In this document: piece after piece, positions 19,851 through 29,555 of the stretch
Layout: the number at the start of each line of letters is the position of its first letter
Position numbering within the stretch: the stretch's first letter is position 1
NCBI GenBank assembly: GCA_016946835.1
Contig: JACVTC010000169.1
Location: 1-40,000, forward strand
Source: Neocallimastix lanati (nom. inval.)
Lineage: Eukaryota; Neocallimastigomycota; Neocallimastigomycetes; Neocallimastigales; Neocallimastigaceae
Reading direction: 5' to 3'
DNA length: 40,000 nt
The notes under the pieces: generated by a model
Databases searched by the model: none
What the model saw: the letters and a program-made list of their open reading frames with translations, nothing else
Told to the model about the DNA's origin: nothing
Translations under genes and position numbers: made by a program

Positions 19851-20930
19851 TCAAACTTTTAATACAGGTTTTAAAAGAAATTTTCTCAGTCCAAATACCA
19901 GTCCTAGTTCTTCCTCTAATTCTGGTTCTACTTTTACTCCTACTTCTACTTCTAGTCCCACTTCTAACTCTAATTCTAGTTCCAACCTTACTCTTAAGTC
20001 CAACACTGATTCAATCTTAAGATCTATGTCAAATTCTACTTCAAATCTTGATTTAAAATATAAACTTCCCACTGAATTAATTGAAGTTTTGATGTCCTTA
20101 GTGAATCCTCAGTAAATAAGTTACCCCCTCATCGTCCGTATAATTGTCAGATAAATCTTGTAGCTAATTGCAAACTTTATTATGGATCCATTTATCAATT
20201 AATTAAAAAGCAAATCAAAGCTATGGGAAAATATATTAAAGAAAACTTCAATATAAGGATTTATCTGTAAATCTAAATCCTCAGCTGGCACTTCTATATT
20301 CTTTGTTTTAAAAAAAGAATGGTGAACTCAGAATAGTGGTTGACTATCGTCCACTAAATAAAATTACCATTAGGGACAATCCTACCCTCTCCCACTAATA
20401 CAAGATATGCTGGAACGATTGGGTAAAGCAAAAATTTTATCTAAATTGGATCCTCGTTCGGCTTATAACTTGATTCGTATAAAAGAGGGCGATGAATACA
20501 AAACCGCTTTTACTTGTTCTTTTGGTCATTTCGAATATATAATTACGCTTTTTGAATTGAAAAACACCCCTACCGTTTTTCAACATTTCATTAACGATGT
20601 GCTTGAAGATGTTATTGGAAAATTTGCTTATACCTATATTAATGGAATTATAATCTTTTATAAGGATTATAATTCTCATCTCGCTTATGTTAAAGAAATT
20701 CATATTCGCCTCAGGAAAGCAGAATTATTCACTAAACTGGAAAAATATGAATTTTTTGTCCTGTATATCGATTTCCTTGGGAACGGTATATCATTTGAAG
20801 GTATTTTTATGGACCCAAAAAGGTTGACTCTATTTTAAACTGGCCTACTCCTTCTTGCTTTAAAAAAGTTCAATCTTTCCTTTTCCTTTCTAACTACTAT
20901 AGACCTTTTATACCTCCTTAGAGGATTTGA
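19850..20930 (+). pseudogene. gypsy reverse transcriptase with YING instead of YVDD (Gypsy-E)
   Basis: A Ser/Thr/Asn-rich lead (SPNTSPSSSSNSGSTF) precedes VNKLPPHRPYNCQINL, KLYYGSIYQL and YIKENF. After frameshifts comes [20 protein letters not shown] (fingers/palm, motif A) from 20407, then [20 protein letters not shown] and [10 protein letters not shown] (motif B region). At 20635-20646 the catalytic box reads Y-I-N-G, so both aspartates of the expected Y-[IV]-D-D are gone. The thumb segment follows ([17 protein letters not shown]), then NWPTPSCFKKVQSFL after a shift. Confidence 0.9.
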
Positions 20931-21130
20931 TATCCCCTTCTCTATTTACTCGGATCATCGAAATCTTCTGTTCCAGAAAAAATCAGAAAAGATGACCTAC
21001 AGACTTGTGTGTCGGTCCTTGTTTCTTTCTGAATTCAATTTTTAGATTTTATATTGTTCAGCTTCTTCTAATGGTAAACCTAATGCTCTTTCTCGTCGCC
21101 CTTTTTATGTTGATTCTACTAATTCTTCAG
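20931..21130 (+). pseudogene. gypsy RNase H remnant (Gypsy-E)
   Basis: It reads IYSDHRNLLFQKK (about 20942), then SEFNF, stop, ILYCSASSNGKPNALSRRPFYVD. The last block is the canonical RNase H end, with NALSRRP in place of the usual DALSRRP. The N-terminal part of RNase H is deleted between about 20920 and 20940. Confidence 0.8.
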
Positions 21131-22394
21131 ATATTTCATTTATTGTCCTTTGTCCAAAAAATTTTTATACTTTTTTTGGCTTCGCTTCTTCACTAAACAA
21201 TGAAATTCTTTCTGGTTATAAATCTGACTCCTTTTATCAAGATGTATATACTTATCTTGATAATAAAAAACCTCCTATCCCTCATAACCAAATTGATAAA
21301 TTTTCCCTTAACAGCGACTTTCTCCTTTTCAATAGCAGTATTTATGTTCCACCAAGTTGTCGTACCCGAATTATGAAAAAATGCCATGACTCTCCTACTG
21401 CAGGTCATTACGGCATTAAAAAAAACTATTTCTTTTACTTTTCATGATTTTTGGTGGCCTTCTTTATCCTCTGATATTAAAGAAATATGTTAGATTGATA
21501 TCTGTTGTTGCTCTAAAACTTTATGCTATAAACCTTATGGTTTTCTTAACCCTCTTTAAATTAGTGAACGTCCTTGGTCTTCTATTTCAATGGACTTTAT
21601 TACCGATTTACCCGACTCTGATGGCTTTACATGTATTCTTGTTTTCATGAATAGACTAACTAAAATGTTCCATCTTATCCCTTTCCATGATCTCCCTTCG
21701 GCTATTGATACTGCTACTTCCTTCATGGATCACATATTAAGACTTCATGGCCTTCCCGAAGAAATTATTTCCGACAGAGGTTCCCAGTTCACTTCAAAAT
21801 TTTGGAAAGTTGTTTGTCAATTTCTTAACATCGATCTCAAACTTTCCTTTTCTTATCATCACCAATCCAATGGCCAGACGGAGAGAGTAAACTCCATTGT
21901 AGAACAATACCTAAGATGTTTTTCAAATTATAAAGGTTCTGATTGGAAAAACTACCTCAGTTTTTCCGAATTTAGCTATGACAACGCTCTTCAAGAATAT
22001 ACAGGTTTTTCTTCTTTTTTCATTAATTATGGTTTTTTTCCCAAAATATTCCCCTCTAATTCCTGAACATGCCAATGTACCTCGTGCTGTTGAATTCACT
22101 GAAGGTTTCCAAGATTTAATAAAGAAATATAAAGAAATCTTGAAAATAGCTATAGAAACCCAGAAGAAACAGGCTGACAAGTATAGATATAAACCTCCTA
22201 AATTTAAAAAGGGTGATAAAATTTGGCTTGATAGTTCCCTAATCATTCATAAGGGAAATAAAAAGTTCAAACCAAGAAAACTAGGACCATATAAAATATT
22301 GAAAAAAGTAACTGAAGACTCTTATAAATTAGATCTACCTAAATCTTTAAAATTTTATTCAATTGTATATGTATCAAGCTTGGAGCCTTATTAG
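21131..22394 (+). pseudogene. gypsy integrase (Gypsy-E)
   Basis: The N-terminal zinc module shows CHDSPTAGHYGIKK (about 21383-21425) and then, shifted, FHDFWWPSLSSDIKEIC. The core is open at 21590-22064: MDFITDLPDSDGF with the first Asp, then IISDRGSQFTSKFW (second Asp), then, 35 residues after that Asp, QTERVNSIVEQYL (Glu). The catalytic triad is intact. After a frameshift at about 22060 the C-terminal part is open to 22394, with IPEHANVPRAVEF, KPPKFKKGDKIWLDSS and RKLGPYKILKKV (GPY/F module), ending YVSSLEPY. No chromodomain is seen after it. The enzyme would insert element cDNA into the genome. Confidence 0.9.
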
Positions 22395-22734
22395 GAAGAC
22401 TACTTCAATCGAATAACACCAGATCCACCTTTTATTATAGTCAATGATGAAGAAGAATACGACGTATATATTGACCTGTATTAATGGTTAATAACTAAGA
22501 TTTGAAACTCTATTAATAGGGTTCAAAACATCTCAAATCCTTTTTACCTAAATTTTATTTTTTTTTTATATTTTTTATTGTTTTATATTTCTTATATTTT
22601 TATATTAAAAATTTATTTTATAAAGAATCCGATTGGGTAAAATGAACTAACGAAAAATTATTAAGAGTCAATATTAAAAAATTATTTTAAATGAAGCATT
22701 GATTATTTTATTTTTTTTTATTTTTTTTAGTATA
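22395..22734. other. A+T-rich stretch after Gypsy-E integrase
   Basis: A short acidic in-frame continuation (VNDEEEYDVYIDLY, ending about 22484) is probably the Pol tail. Beyond it the sequence is A/T-rich with T runs. No LTR or polypurine tract for Gypsy-E was identified. Confidence 0.4.
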
Positions 22735-22837
22735 TAGAGTATGATTTTAAATTTATTTTATTTCACTTTATTTATAGAACTAAAGATAAATTATAATTGA
22801 TCAATTTTATAGAATATATTAATATTGTCATTTGACA
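22735..22837 (-). repeat. Copia LTR fragment, second copy
   Basis: On the minus strand it begins TGTCAAATGACAATATTAAT at 22837 and matches the LTR fragment 8345-8452 nearly base for base over about 100 bp. No polypurine tract or coding sequence adjoins it. Confidence 0.75.
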
Positions 22838-22884
22838 GTTTTCTTAATTTTTATGAAACAAAAAGGACTGAATAATTAATATTA

Positions 22885-23075
22885 ATTTATTTATAATAAA
22901 TAATAAAAATTAAATAATAAAATTTAAATAATAAAAATAAATAAATAATAAAAATAAATAAATAATAAAAATAAATAATAAAAATAAATAAATAATAATA
23001 ATAAATAAATAATAAAAATAAATAAATAATAAAAATAAATAAATAATAAAAATAAATAAATAATAAAAATAAATA
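22885..23075. repeat. AAATAAATAATA-type tandem repeat
   Basis: About ten units of the form AAATAAATAAATAATAAA (17-20 bp, with small variants) lie in tandem. There is no coding potential. Confidence 0.85.
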
Positions 23076-23724
23076 ATAAATAATACAATATAAATAACAA
23101 ATAATAAATAATTAAATATAAATTATAAATGATTAATAAATACTGTTAGAAAGTTAGTATTTTTAGTTTACAAGTTTACATTTTAATTAATATTTTTATT
23201 TTATTACAACTTTTATTATAATTTTTAAATATTAAACAGTTTATTATATATAAATAGGATATATCATAATAATAATATATAGTTTATATAGTTTATGAAT
23301 ATACTTTAAAAATTTTTTATTTTTATAAGCCTCTTTTTTAAAATTAATATGAAAACATTTATTTATATATCATTAAATTGTGTATTCTTAAAAAATAAGA
23401 CTTTTGCTTCAAATAAATAAAGTTATTAAATAAATAAATATTGAGATTTTTATCAAATACTTATAATATTTAAATTATTTACTATTAATATTTAAGTTAT
23501 TTTCTTAAAAAATATTTTATAATTAAAAAAAAAAAAAAAAAACTAAATAATTAAAACTAATTTATCTAATTTATTCAATATAAATAAATTCAATATATTT
23601 ATTTAAATATTTAATTAGAATATTTTATTATAAAAAAGAAAAAAAAATATAAATATTGAAATAAGTACAACTAATCGAGGAAAAGAATAAATTTTTAACA
23701 AAAAATATAAATTTAATTTTTCAT

Positions 23725-23770
<46 letters not shown>

Positions 23771-23955
23771 TAATTCTAAAGTATAGAGATATACTTGATA
23801 AAAAACTTTAACTAAATGTAAATTTTTCATTATTTTAAGAGACAAGTAAGAAATTTTAAAACATGAAAGTTTACATAATTATCATGAAAAAGAATTTGAT
23901 ATATTTATATAGATTATCAAACAAAAAAATTAAATATTAAATTAGAAAAAGTTCA
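23076..23955. other. A+T-rich spacer with 43-nt poly-A tract
   Basis: No gene is recognised. An uninterrupted run of 43 A lies at 23726-23768, the longest A-run noted in the window. The minus-strand open frame across it is a poly-Phe artefact. Confidence 0.6.
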
Positions 23956-24550
23956 ATTCTTTTGGGTATAAAAACCTAAACGTATATTTAATGAAGTTTC
24001 ACAAAAAATGGAATTTATATATTCTGAATATAAAGTATTTAAATCCCAAATAACAAGAAATATATAAATAAACAACTACCTCCTGATGTAACAAAGTGTG
24101 ATGAAGTTCTTGAAGAATCAAAATATTATAATACATTAAGAAATGAGATTTTTACGATTTTCAAAAATCTAAACTTCTAATTCTCATTCTAAGCAAAATC
24201 ATATATAAAATATGATGAAGATATATTTGTAATTTGTACTTTTTATATTACACCTAAATTTAGCTATTAAGTTTTCATTACTAGAACTTATATTAATGAT
24301 TTAAATAGTTTTTATACTACTACTTTTTCGATATTAAAAAAATAGAGAACAAACTATTTTCGAAATGTTATTTGAAGAAAAATAAAAAATAAAAAAACTA
24401 ATGAGTATAGTAATAATACTATAATTACTCCAAAAAAAAAATTTCATTGTGATTTTGAAAAAGGCATATCTAATGCAGTAGAAAAAATATTTCCTAATAT
24501 AAATATTAAATACTATATTTGGCGAAAGAGTATTAGAGTTTATAATAAAT
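23956..24550 (+). pseudogene. MULE transposase fragment 1
   Basis: This is a degenerate Mutator-like transposase, homologous to the better copy at 35208-36645. It shares IYSEYKVFKSQITRNI and NKQLPPD, then YDEDIFVICTFYI (equivalent of the ADGTFYIA block, with the first catalytic Asp changed to Val or lost). After FEMLFEE it reads FHCDFEKGISNAVEKIFPNI (second catalytic Asp at 24451-24453). The C-terminal part with the catalytic Glu is missing. Stops and frameshifts are frequent. Confidence 0.78.
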
Positions 24551-25090
24551 ATATATATATAATTATATTTTACTTTATTATAATATAATTTATTTTTTTT
24601 AATTATAATATAATAAAGAAAATATAATATTGTATATATTTATTATAAAGTGATTTCAAACTTATGGAAACCAAATTAATTGATAATGGAAGACTTATAA
24701 ATGATATTGTTGAATTATGAATTAAATGTTCAATTAATTTAAATAATATAAATACTAATTTGTAATAAAGGACAGGATAATGATCAAAAGAAAAAGATTA
24801 TCAAAATTCTGTCATGTCTGTTAACAATTATTATTAATAATAAAAATAATTAATAATAATTATTAAATATTTTTATTTTTATATTTTTATTAATAACTTT
24901 TATACAAAAAAAAAAAAAAAAAAAAAAATTTTTATTAAAAAGTATAACCATAAAAGGAAAAAAATAATATTAAATATTTTAATTTAACTTTTATATCAAT
25001 ATCATTAATTTTATATTTATTAAAATTCCACACCAATGTTAACGATAGGACTACTGTGATTATTGATTTTTTACGCTATGATCATTTACC
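24551..25090. other. A+T-rich spacer after MULE fragment 1
   Basis: No coding domain is recognised. There is a (TA)-rich run near 24550 and a poly-A run of about 23 at 24905-24928. The stretch 25020-25230 is noticeably richer in G+C than its surroundings. Confidence 0.35.
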
Positions 25091-25094
25091 GTTG

Positions 25095-25226
25095 TTAATA
25101 ACTTTGACATCGATACGATAAAGCAAAGAAGAAATTCTTATTAAGATTCGGATGATAATTATTATTCCATGGAATTATTGTCGATGAACGGGAAGAAGTA
25201 GAGGCCATTTTGTCCTCTAAAGTCAT
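25095..25226 (-). CDS. Small unassigned ORF in a GC-richer patch
   Basis: A 43-residue frame on the minus strand starts MTLEDKMASTSSRSSTIIPW and stops at TAA (25097-25095). The patch 25020-25230 has clearly higher GC than the flanks, as exons do in this window, and the frame is Ser-rich at its start. It may be a first exon or a broken gene. A downstream GTAAAT could serve as a donor but lies just past the stop. I recognise no family. Confidence 0.25.
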   Translation of the reverse strand: MTLEDKMASTSSRSSTIIPWNNNYHPNLNKNFFFALSYRCQSY

Positions 25227-25272
25227 GTCATTAATTTTTTTAATAATAATTTAAAAAAAATTTCTTAATTTA

Positions 25273-25478
25273 TTTTCATGTATTTTTTTATTAAATAATA
25301 TTAAATTAGGTTTAAAAAAAAAGAAAAAAATTTATGGTGTTAAATTACATTATCAAAAAGCCACATTACCAAAGTTTTTCATGTATTTTTTTATTAAATA
25401 ATATTAAATTAGGTTTAAAAAAAAAGAAAAAAATTTATGGTGTTAAATTACATTATCAAAAAGCCACATTACCAAAGT
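25273..25478. repeat. Exact 103-bp tandem duplication containing a terminal motif
   Basis: Two adjacent copies (25273-25375 and 25376-25478) appear identical, including their A-run lengths. Each contains AATTTATGGTGTTAAATTAC and GCCACATTACC. The same arrangement (AAATTTATGGGGTTAAA...GCCACATTACG) forms the right end of the inverted-repeat element at 33490-34458. The duplicated unit is therefore likely the right terminus of a related transposon, possibly of MULE fragment 1. Confidence 0.85.
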
Positions 25479-25839
25479 TTTTATAACTTAAATAATTAAT
25501 TAATAATATTTAATTATAAAGATATTTTTGAGAATTATTATTATATATATTTTAATATATTTTCTTTTTTTTTAAAAAAAAAATATTAATACATTTTTAT
25601 TATTAATTAATCATTTACGTATATTTATTTACTTTAAATAGCCACTTTCTGAAGTAGCATCTATTTATGCTAATTACACTAAAATACAATATAACCTAAA
25701 ATAGTAATATATATCTTAAAAATAACTTAATAATTAAATATTATTAATTAATTATTTGATTATAATTATTATATTTTTATTTTTAAAAATAATGTAAAAA
25801 AAAAAAAAATATTATAATAAATTTTTATTATTTGTTAAA
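25479..25839. other. A+T-rich 5' region of the malic enzyme gene
   Basis: No other gene is seen. A patch ATAGCCACTTTCTGAAGTAG at 25638-25660 resembles the dispersed GCCACATT motif. A short poly-A run (25796-25808) lies about 30 bp upstream of the proposed start codon. The promoter cannot be defined further. Confidence 0.4.
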
Positions 25840-26167
25840 ATGAGTAATTATAATAATAAATTTAAGAATGAAACAATAGAATCGAAGAAACCTTCAAAGG
25901 AAGAATTTAAAAAAATCAATTATTCAAATAAATATCAAAAATTAATTTTAATTATTTCAAAGATTGCTATTTATACTGCAATACCAATAATTATACATTT
26001 TTTATTATACAAAAAACAATATGAAAATAAATTACTAGAAAAAAATAGGGAAATAGAAAATATAAAAAGACAATTGAATTATGTAACTAAAGAAAAAAAT
26101 GAACTACAAATAATAAATGAACAACTTACATTATTAAATCAAAATTTTAGAAATTTAGATAATCGTG
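25840..26167 (+). other. Proposed exon 1: TM plus coiled-coil N-terminus
   Basis: It starts MSNYNNKFKNETIESKKPSK (hydrophilic, Lys-rich), has a 23-residue hydrophobic segment at 35-57 (ILIISKIAIYTAIPIIIHF within it), then a charged heptad-like stretch to NLDNR. The ATG is the first in the open frame. If unspliced, the frame runs on to a TAA at 26215-26217, giving a 125-residue protein, so an independent small membrane-protein gene is the alternative. Confidence 0.6.
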
Positions 26168-26256
26168 GTATAAATAATGTTTATTTTTTAAAAATAAAAT
26201 TAATAAATATTATATAATTTAATGAATTGTTTTAACATTCACGAAATGTTTTCTTT

Positions 26257-26303
<47 letters not shown>

Positions 26304-28037
26304 GTATAATACATTATTATATCAAACTTTTATTTGAAAAGTATTTTTTTTTAAATGAATGTAGATAATAATAGATATTTTTCGAATTATTTAATAATTT
26401 AAAAATTTTATAATGGAATAGGTACAGCTCAATCTATAAAGGAACGAGAAAGTAATAAGCTTTATGGTCTTATTCCAACAGCTGTTGAAACTCTTGAACA
26501 ACAAGTTACTCGTTGTTTAGAACAAGTTAGATCTAAGAAATCTGATATTGAAAAATATATATATTTATCAAATTTAAGAAATAGTAATGTTAATTTATTC
26601 TACAAATTATTAATGGATAACTTTGAAGAATTAATTCCAATTATTTATACTCCAACTGTAGGAGAAGCTTGTGTTAAATTCTCTCATATTTACAACATGT
26701 CTAACCGTGATGGTTTATATATTTCTATCAATGATAAAGGAAGGGTTTCAACTATTTTAGAAAATTGGATATATGAAAATCCAGATATCACTGTTATTAC
26801 AGATGGTTCTCGTATTCTTGGTCTTGGAGATTTAGGTATTAATGGTATGGGTATCCCAATTGGTAAGTTATCTCTTTATGTTGGTGCCGCTGGTATTAAT
26901 CCAATACGTACCCTTCCAATTACATTAGATCTTGGTACCAACAATCCGAGTCATTTAGAAGACCCAATGTATATTGGTCTTAGGAAAAAAAGACCTGAAG
27001 ATCCAGAATTTTTTGAATTTCTTGATGAAGTTATGGATGCTTTATCCGCTAAATGGCCAAATATTATCATTCAACACGAAGATTTCTCTGGATCTCATGC
27101 CTTTGCCCTTTTGGAGAGGCAAAGAAACAAGTATAGCATGTTCAATGATGATATTCAAGGTACTGGTGCAGTTATTCTCTCTGGATTAATTAATGCTTTC
27201 CGTGAAACTGGCATTCAACTTAAAGATCATAGAATTTTGTTTTTAGGAGCTGGTTCTGCTGGTGTTGGTGTTGCTAAACAAATTTGTGAACACTTTGTTA
27301 GGGCCGGTAACATGTCCTTTGATGAAGCTCGTAATCATTTCTGGTTTGTTGATACAAAAGGATTGGTTACTTTTGACCGTGGAGATCAATTAGCCAAACA
27401 TAAAACGATTTTTGCTCGTAAGGATAACAATGGACAACAATTTAAGGACTTAAAATCCGCTTTAGAATATGTTAAACCAACTTGTTTAATTGGCCTAAGT
27501 ACTCAAGGTGGTGCCTTTACTTCAGAAATCATTAAAAGAATGGCTGAATTAAACGAAAGACCTATTATCTTTCCACTTTCTAATCCATTAAAAAACTCTG
27601 AATGTTCATATGAATCTGCCATGCATTATTCTGATTGTAGAGTGATCTTTGCTTCTGGTTCCTTGTTTCCACCATATACTGACCCTGCCACTCACAAGGT
27701 TTACTACCCCAGTCAAGGTAATAACATGTATGTTTTCCCAGGTATTGGATTAGGAGCTATTCTTTCTCAAGCCTCTGCTATTAGCGATAATATGATCTAT
27801 ACCTCCGCGGTGGCTTTGGCTAACACACTAACAGAGGAAGAAAAATCTGCTGGTTTATTATACCCACGTTTATCTAGAATTAATGAAGTCAGTACCAGGA
27901 TTTCTGCCGAAGTTATGAAAGAAGCTGTTAAGGAAAGCATTTCAAAAAATAAAGAAGTCATTGATCTTGTGAATACGAATGATGAAGCGAAACTTATTAG
28001 TTACATTCAAAGTAAACAATATCATCCCTCATACTAG
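25840..28037 (+). CDS. Malic enzyme, probably two exons, with N-terminal membrane segment
   Basis: It catalyses oxidative decarboxylation of malate to pyruvate and CO2 with reduction of NAD(P). In anaerobic fungi this feeds pyruvate to hydrogenosomal or cytosolic fermentation. Proposed model: exon 1 25840-26167, intron 26168-26421, exon 2 26422-28037 (TAG stop), 647 residues. The conserved core (about residue 110 to the end) shows GTAQSIKERE, YTPTVGEAC (Tyr185), DGSRILGLGDLGINGMG (Arg240) and GIPIGKL (Lys258). It also shows metal ligands in HEDF (Glu329, Asp330) and FNDDIQGT (Asp352/353), GAGSAG for the dinucleotide (385-390), LSNP and QGNN. VDTKGL resembles the Ser-Lys of NADP-dependent enzymes, suggesting NADP use. 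The N-terminus (TM 35-57, coiled coil about 58-105) is unlike a hydrogenosomal presequence. Exon 2 is certain; the exon 1 link is inferred. Without exon 1, the first in-frame ATG (26613) would cut off conserved residues. Confidence 0.85.
26168..26421 (+). other. Proposed 254-bp phase-1 intron of malic enzyme
   Basis: The donor is G|GTATAA at 26168 and the acceptor ATAG at 26418-26421. Joining gives codon G+GT = Gly followed by TAQSIKERE, exactly where malic enzymes have the conserved KGTAF segment. TTTAAT near 26391 could serve as a branch point. The intron holds a T27A17 tract. Confidence 0.6.
26260..26303. repeat. T27A17 tract inside the malic enzyme intron
   Basis: A run of 27 T is followed directly by 17 A, which can fold into a 17-bp A:T hairpin in DNA or pre-mRNA. 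It lies within the proposed intron. Confidence 0.9.
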
Positions 28038-28085
28038 TTTCATTGATATTTATTGATAAAAAAAAAAAAAAATTATCTCATTATC

Positions 28086-28116
<31 letters not shown>

Positions 28117-28562
28117 TAATATTTTAATATTAATTAAATATAACAATAAATCTAATCAATAAATCTATTCATATTCATTTTCTACTACTATTAAATGTTA
28201 AATTTTTTTTAAATAAAAATTTAATAAAATGTATATTAAAAATCTATTTATATTAATTTTTTTTATTATTAATACATATAATTTTTTTTTTTTTTAAGTA
28301 TAATATCATTATTATAAAATGGTTATTTAAATAAAATAAAAAAAAAAAAAACAAAACAATAAATTTATATGAAAATAATTAATTAATTAATTAATAAAAA
28401 TAAATTAATAAAAATTAAAAAATAATAATAATATATATATAAAGAAAATTTTATTAAAGAAAATTTTTATAAAAGTATTTTAAATAGTTGAATATATATT
28501 TATTCATTTTTGAAAAATTAATAATAAATAAATTATTTATGTTGGATAATCCTTCAAGATAG

Positions 28563-28595
<33 letters not shown>

Positions 28596-29514
28596 GATAT
28601 CTATGTCAGTTTTTATATATATAAAAAAAAATATTATTATCTATATGAATAAAGCTCTCGAAATGTATTCTCTTCCTAGTTTTTTTAAAAAAAAAAATGA
28701 AAAAAAAAAAATGATCATTTTAATTTATAATTTTTTTTTTTTTTTTTTTCATTTTTAAATTAAAAAATTATATTAAAAATTAATGAGAGAAAATAAATTA
28801 ATTATAATAAGAAGGATACATTTTAATTTTTTTTTTTTTTTAATATCTTATTTTTTGGGAAGATTATTTTTTATATTATTTATATTAATATATTTTAATA
28901 TAATTTATTTACTTATTTAATATATATATATATATATATATATTTTTTCTCTTTAATTCCAAAAAAAAGACAAAGAAAAATATTTCTTTTATAAAAAAAA
29001 AAATTTAAAAAATAAAAAAAAAAAAAAAATTAATATAATTAAAACTAAAATAAAATTTTTAAAATAAAGTATATTTATTATAAAAAAAAAAAAGTGCCAA
29101 GTCCACTTTCTTTTAATATTAATAATATAAATAACGATTATATAAAATAATAAATAATAAAAAAAAAAATATGAATATAATTTATTTTACATTAATTTTA
29201 TGTTAGAATAAAATATATTATAATATAGTATTAGAAAGTGAATAATTATTACACAGCCTAAATACACCTAAATATATTTAAATTATTTAATTCCTTTATA
29301 AACATAATTATTAATAATTCTATTTATTCTTTTTTTTTTTTAGTATTATGCTTTATTTCGATAATATAAAGTTAAAACATATAATTTATTTATTTATTTA
29401 TTTATAATAACGGTTGAGAAATTATTTTAATTCAAATAATTTCGTTTTATACATTTTCCTCATTATATATTACCATATAAATATTAATCATTAATATAAT
29501 TTATTTGTAAATAT
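28038..29514. other. A+T-rich spacer with homopolymers and (TA)n
   Basis: Downstream of the malic enzyme stop the sequence is almost pure A/T, with many A or T runs of 10-29 (for example 28090-28116 and 28563-28590) and a TA microsatellite at 28919-28942. The 3' end of the malic enzyme mRNA must lie at the left edge, but no distinct poly-A signal can be singled out. No gene is seen. Confidence 0.6.
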
Positions 29515-29555
29515 AAGGAATATTAATTATTTATAATTAAATATTCCTTCTAACA
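29405..29555 (-). repeat. Start of the Copia-G 3' LTR (minus orientation)
   Basis: Read from 29555 on the minus strand it begins TGTTAGAAGGAATATTTAAT, immediately after a purine-rich tract (29556-29568, AGAGAAGGAA on that strand). It contains a 10-bp inverted repeat, AAGGAATATT / AATATTCCTT (29515-29524 and 29540-29549). The left boundary is not determinable. Its TGTTAGAA start resembles that of the insertion at 6487. Confidence 0.6.

Larger units (their letters stand above)
17900..22394 (+). mobile_element. Gypsy-E: degenerate Ty3/gypsy retrotransposon
   Basis: The domain order is protease, Asn/Ser-rich linker, RT, RNase H, integrase, with integrase last as in Ty3/gypsy. It is interrupted twice: by an LTR at 18047-18404 inside the protease, and by about 0.9 kb of foreign sequence at about 18990-19850 inside the linker. 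Frameshifts and stops occur throughout. Gag is not recognised. The coding sequence has visibly higher GC than the copia copies, suggesting a younger or different origin. Confidence 0.87.

Noticed and set aside
19851-20072. Glu/Leu/Val-rich minus-strand frame resembling a repetitive acidic protein
   Set aside because: It is the antisense of the Ser/Thr/Asn-rich linker leading into the Gypsy-E RT (TCT/ACT repeats). The RT frame downstream supports the plus strand.
26974-27189. 71-residue frame within the malic enzyme
   Set aside because: It is an out-of-phase shadow of the conserved catalytic core.
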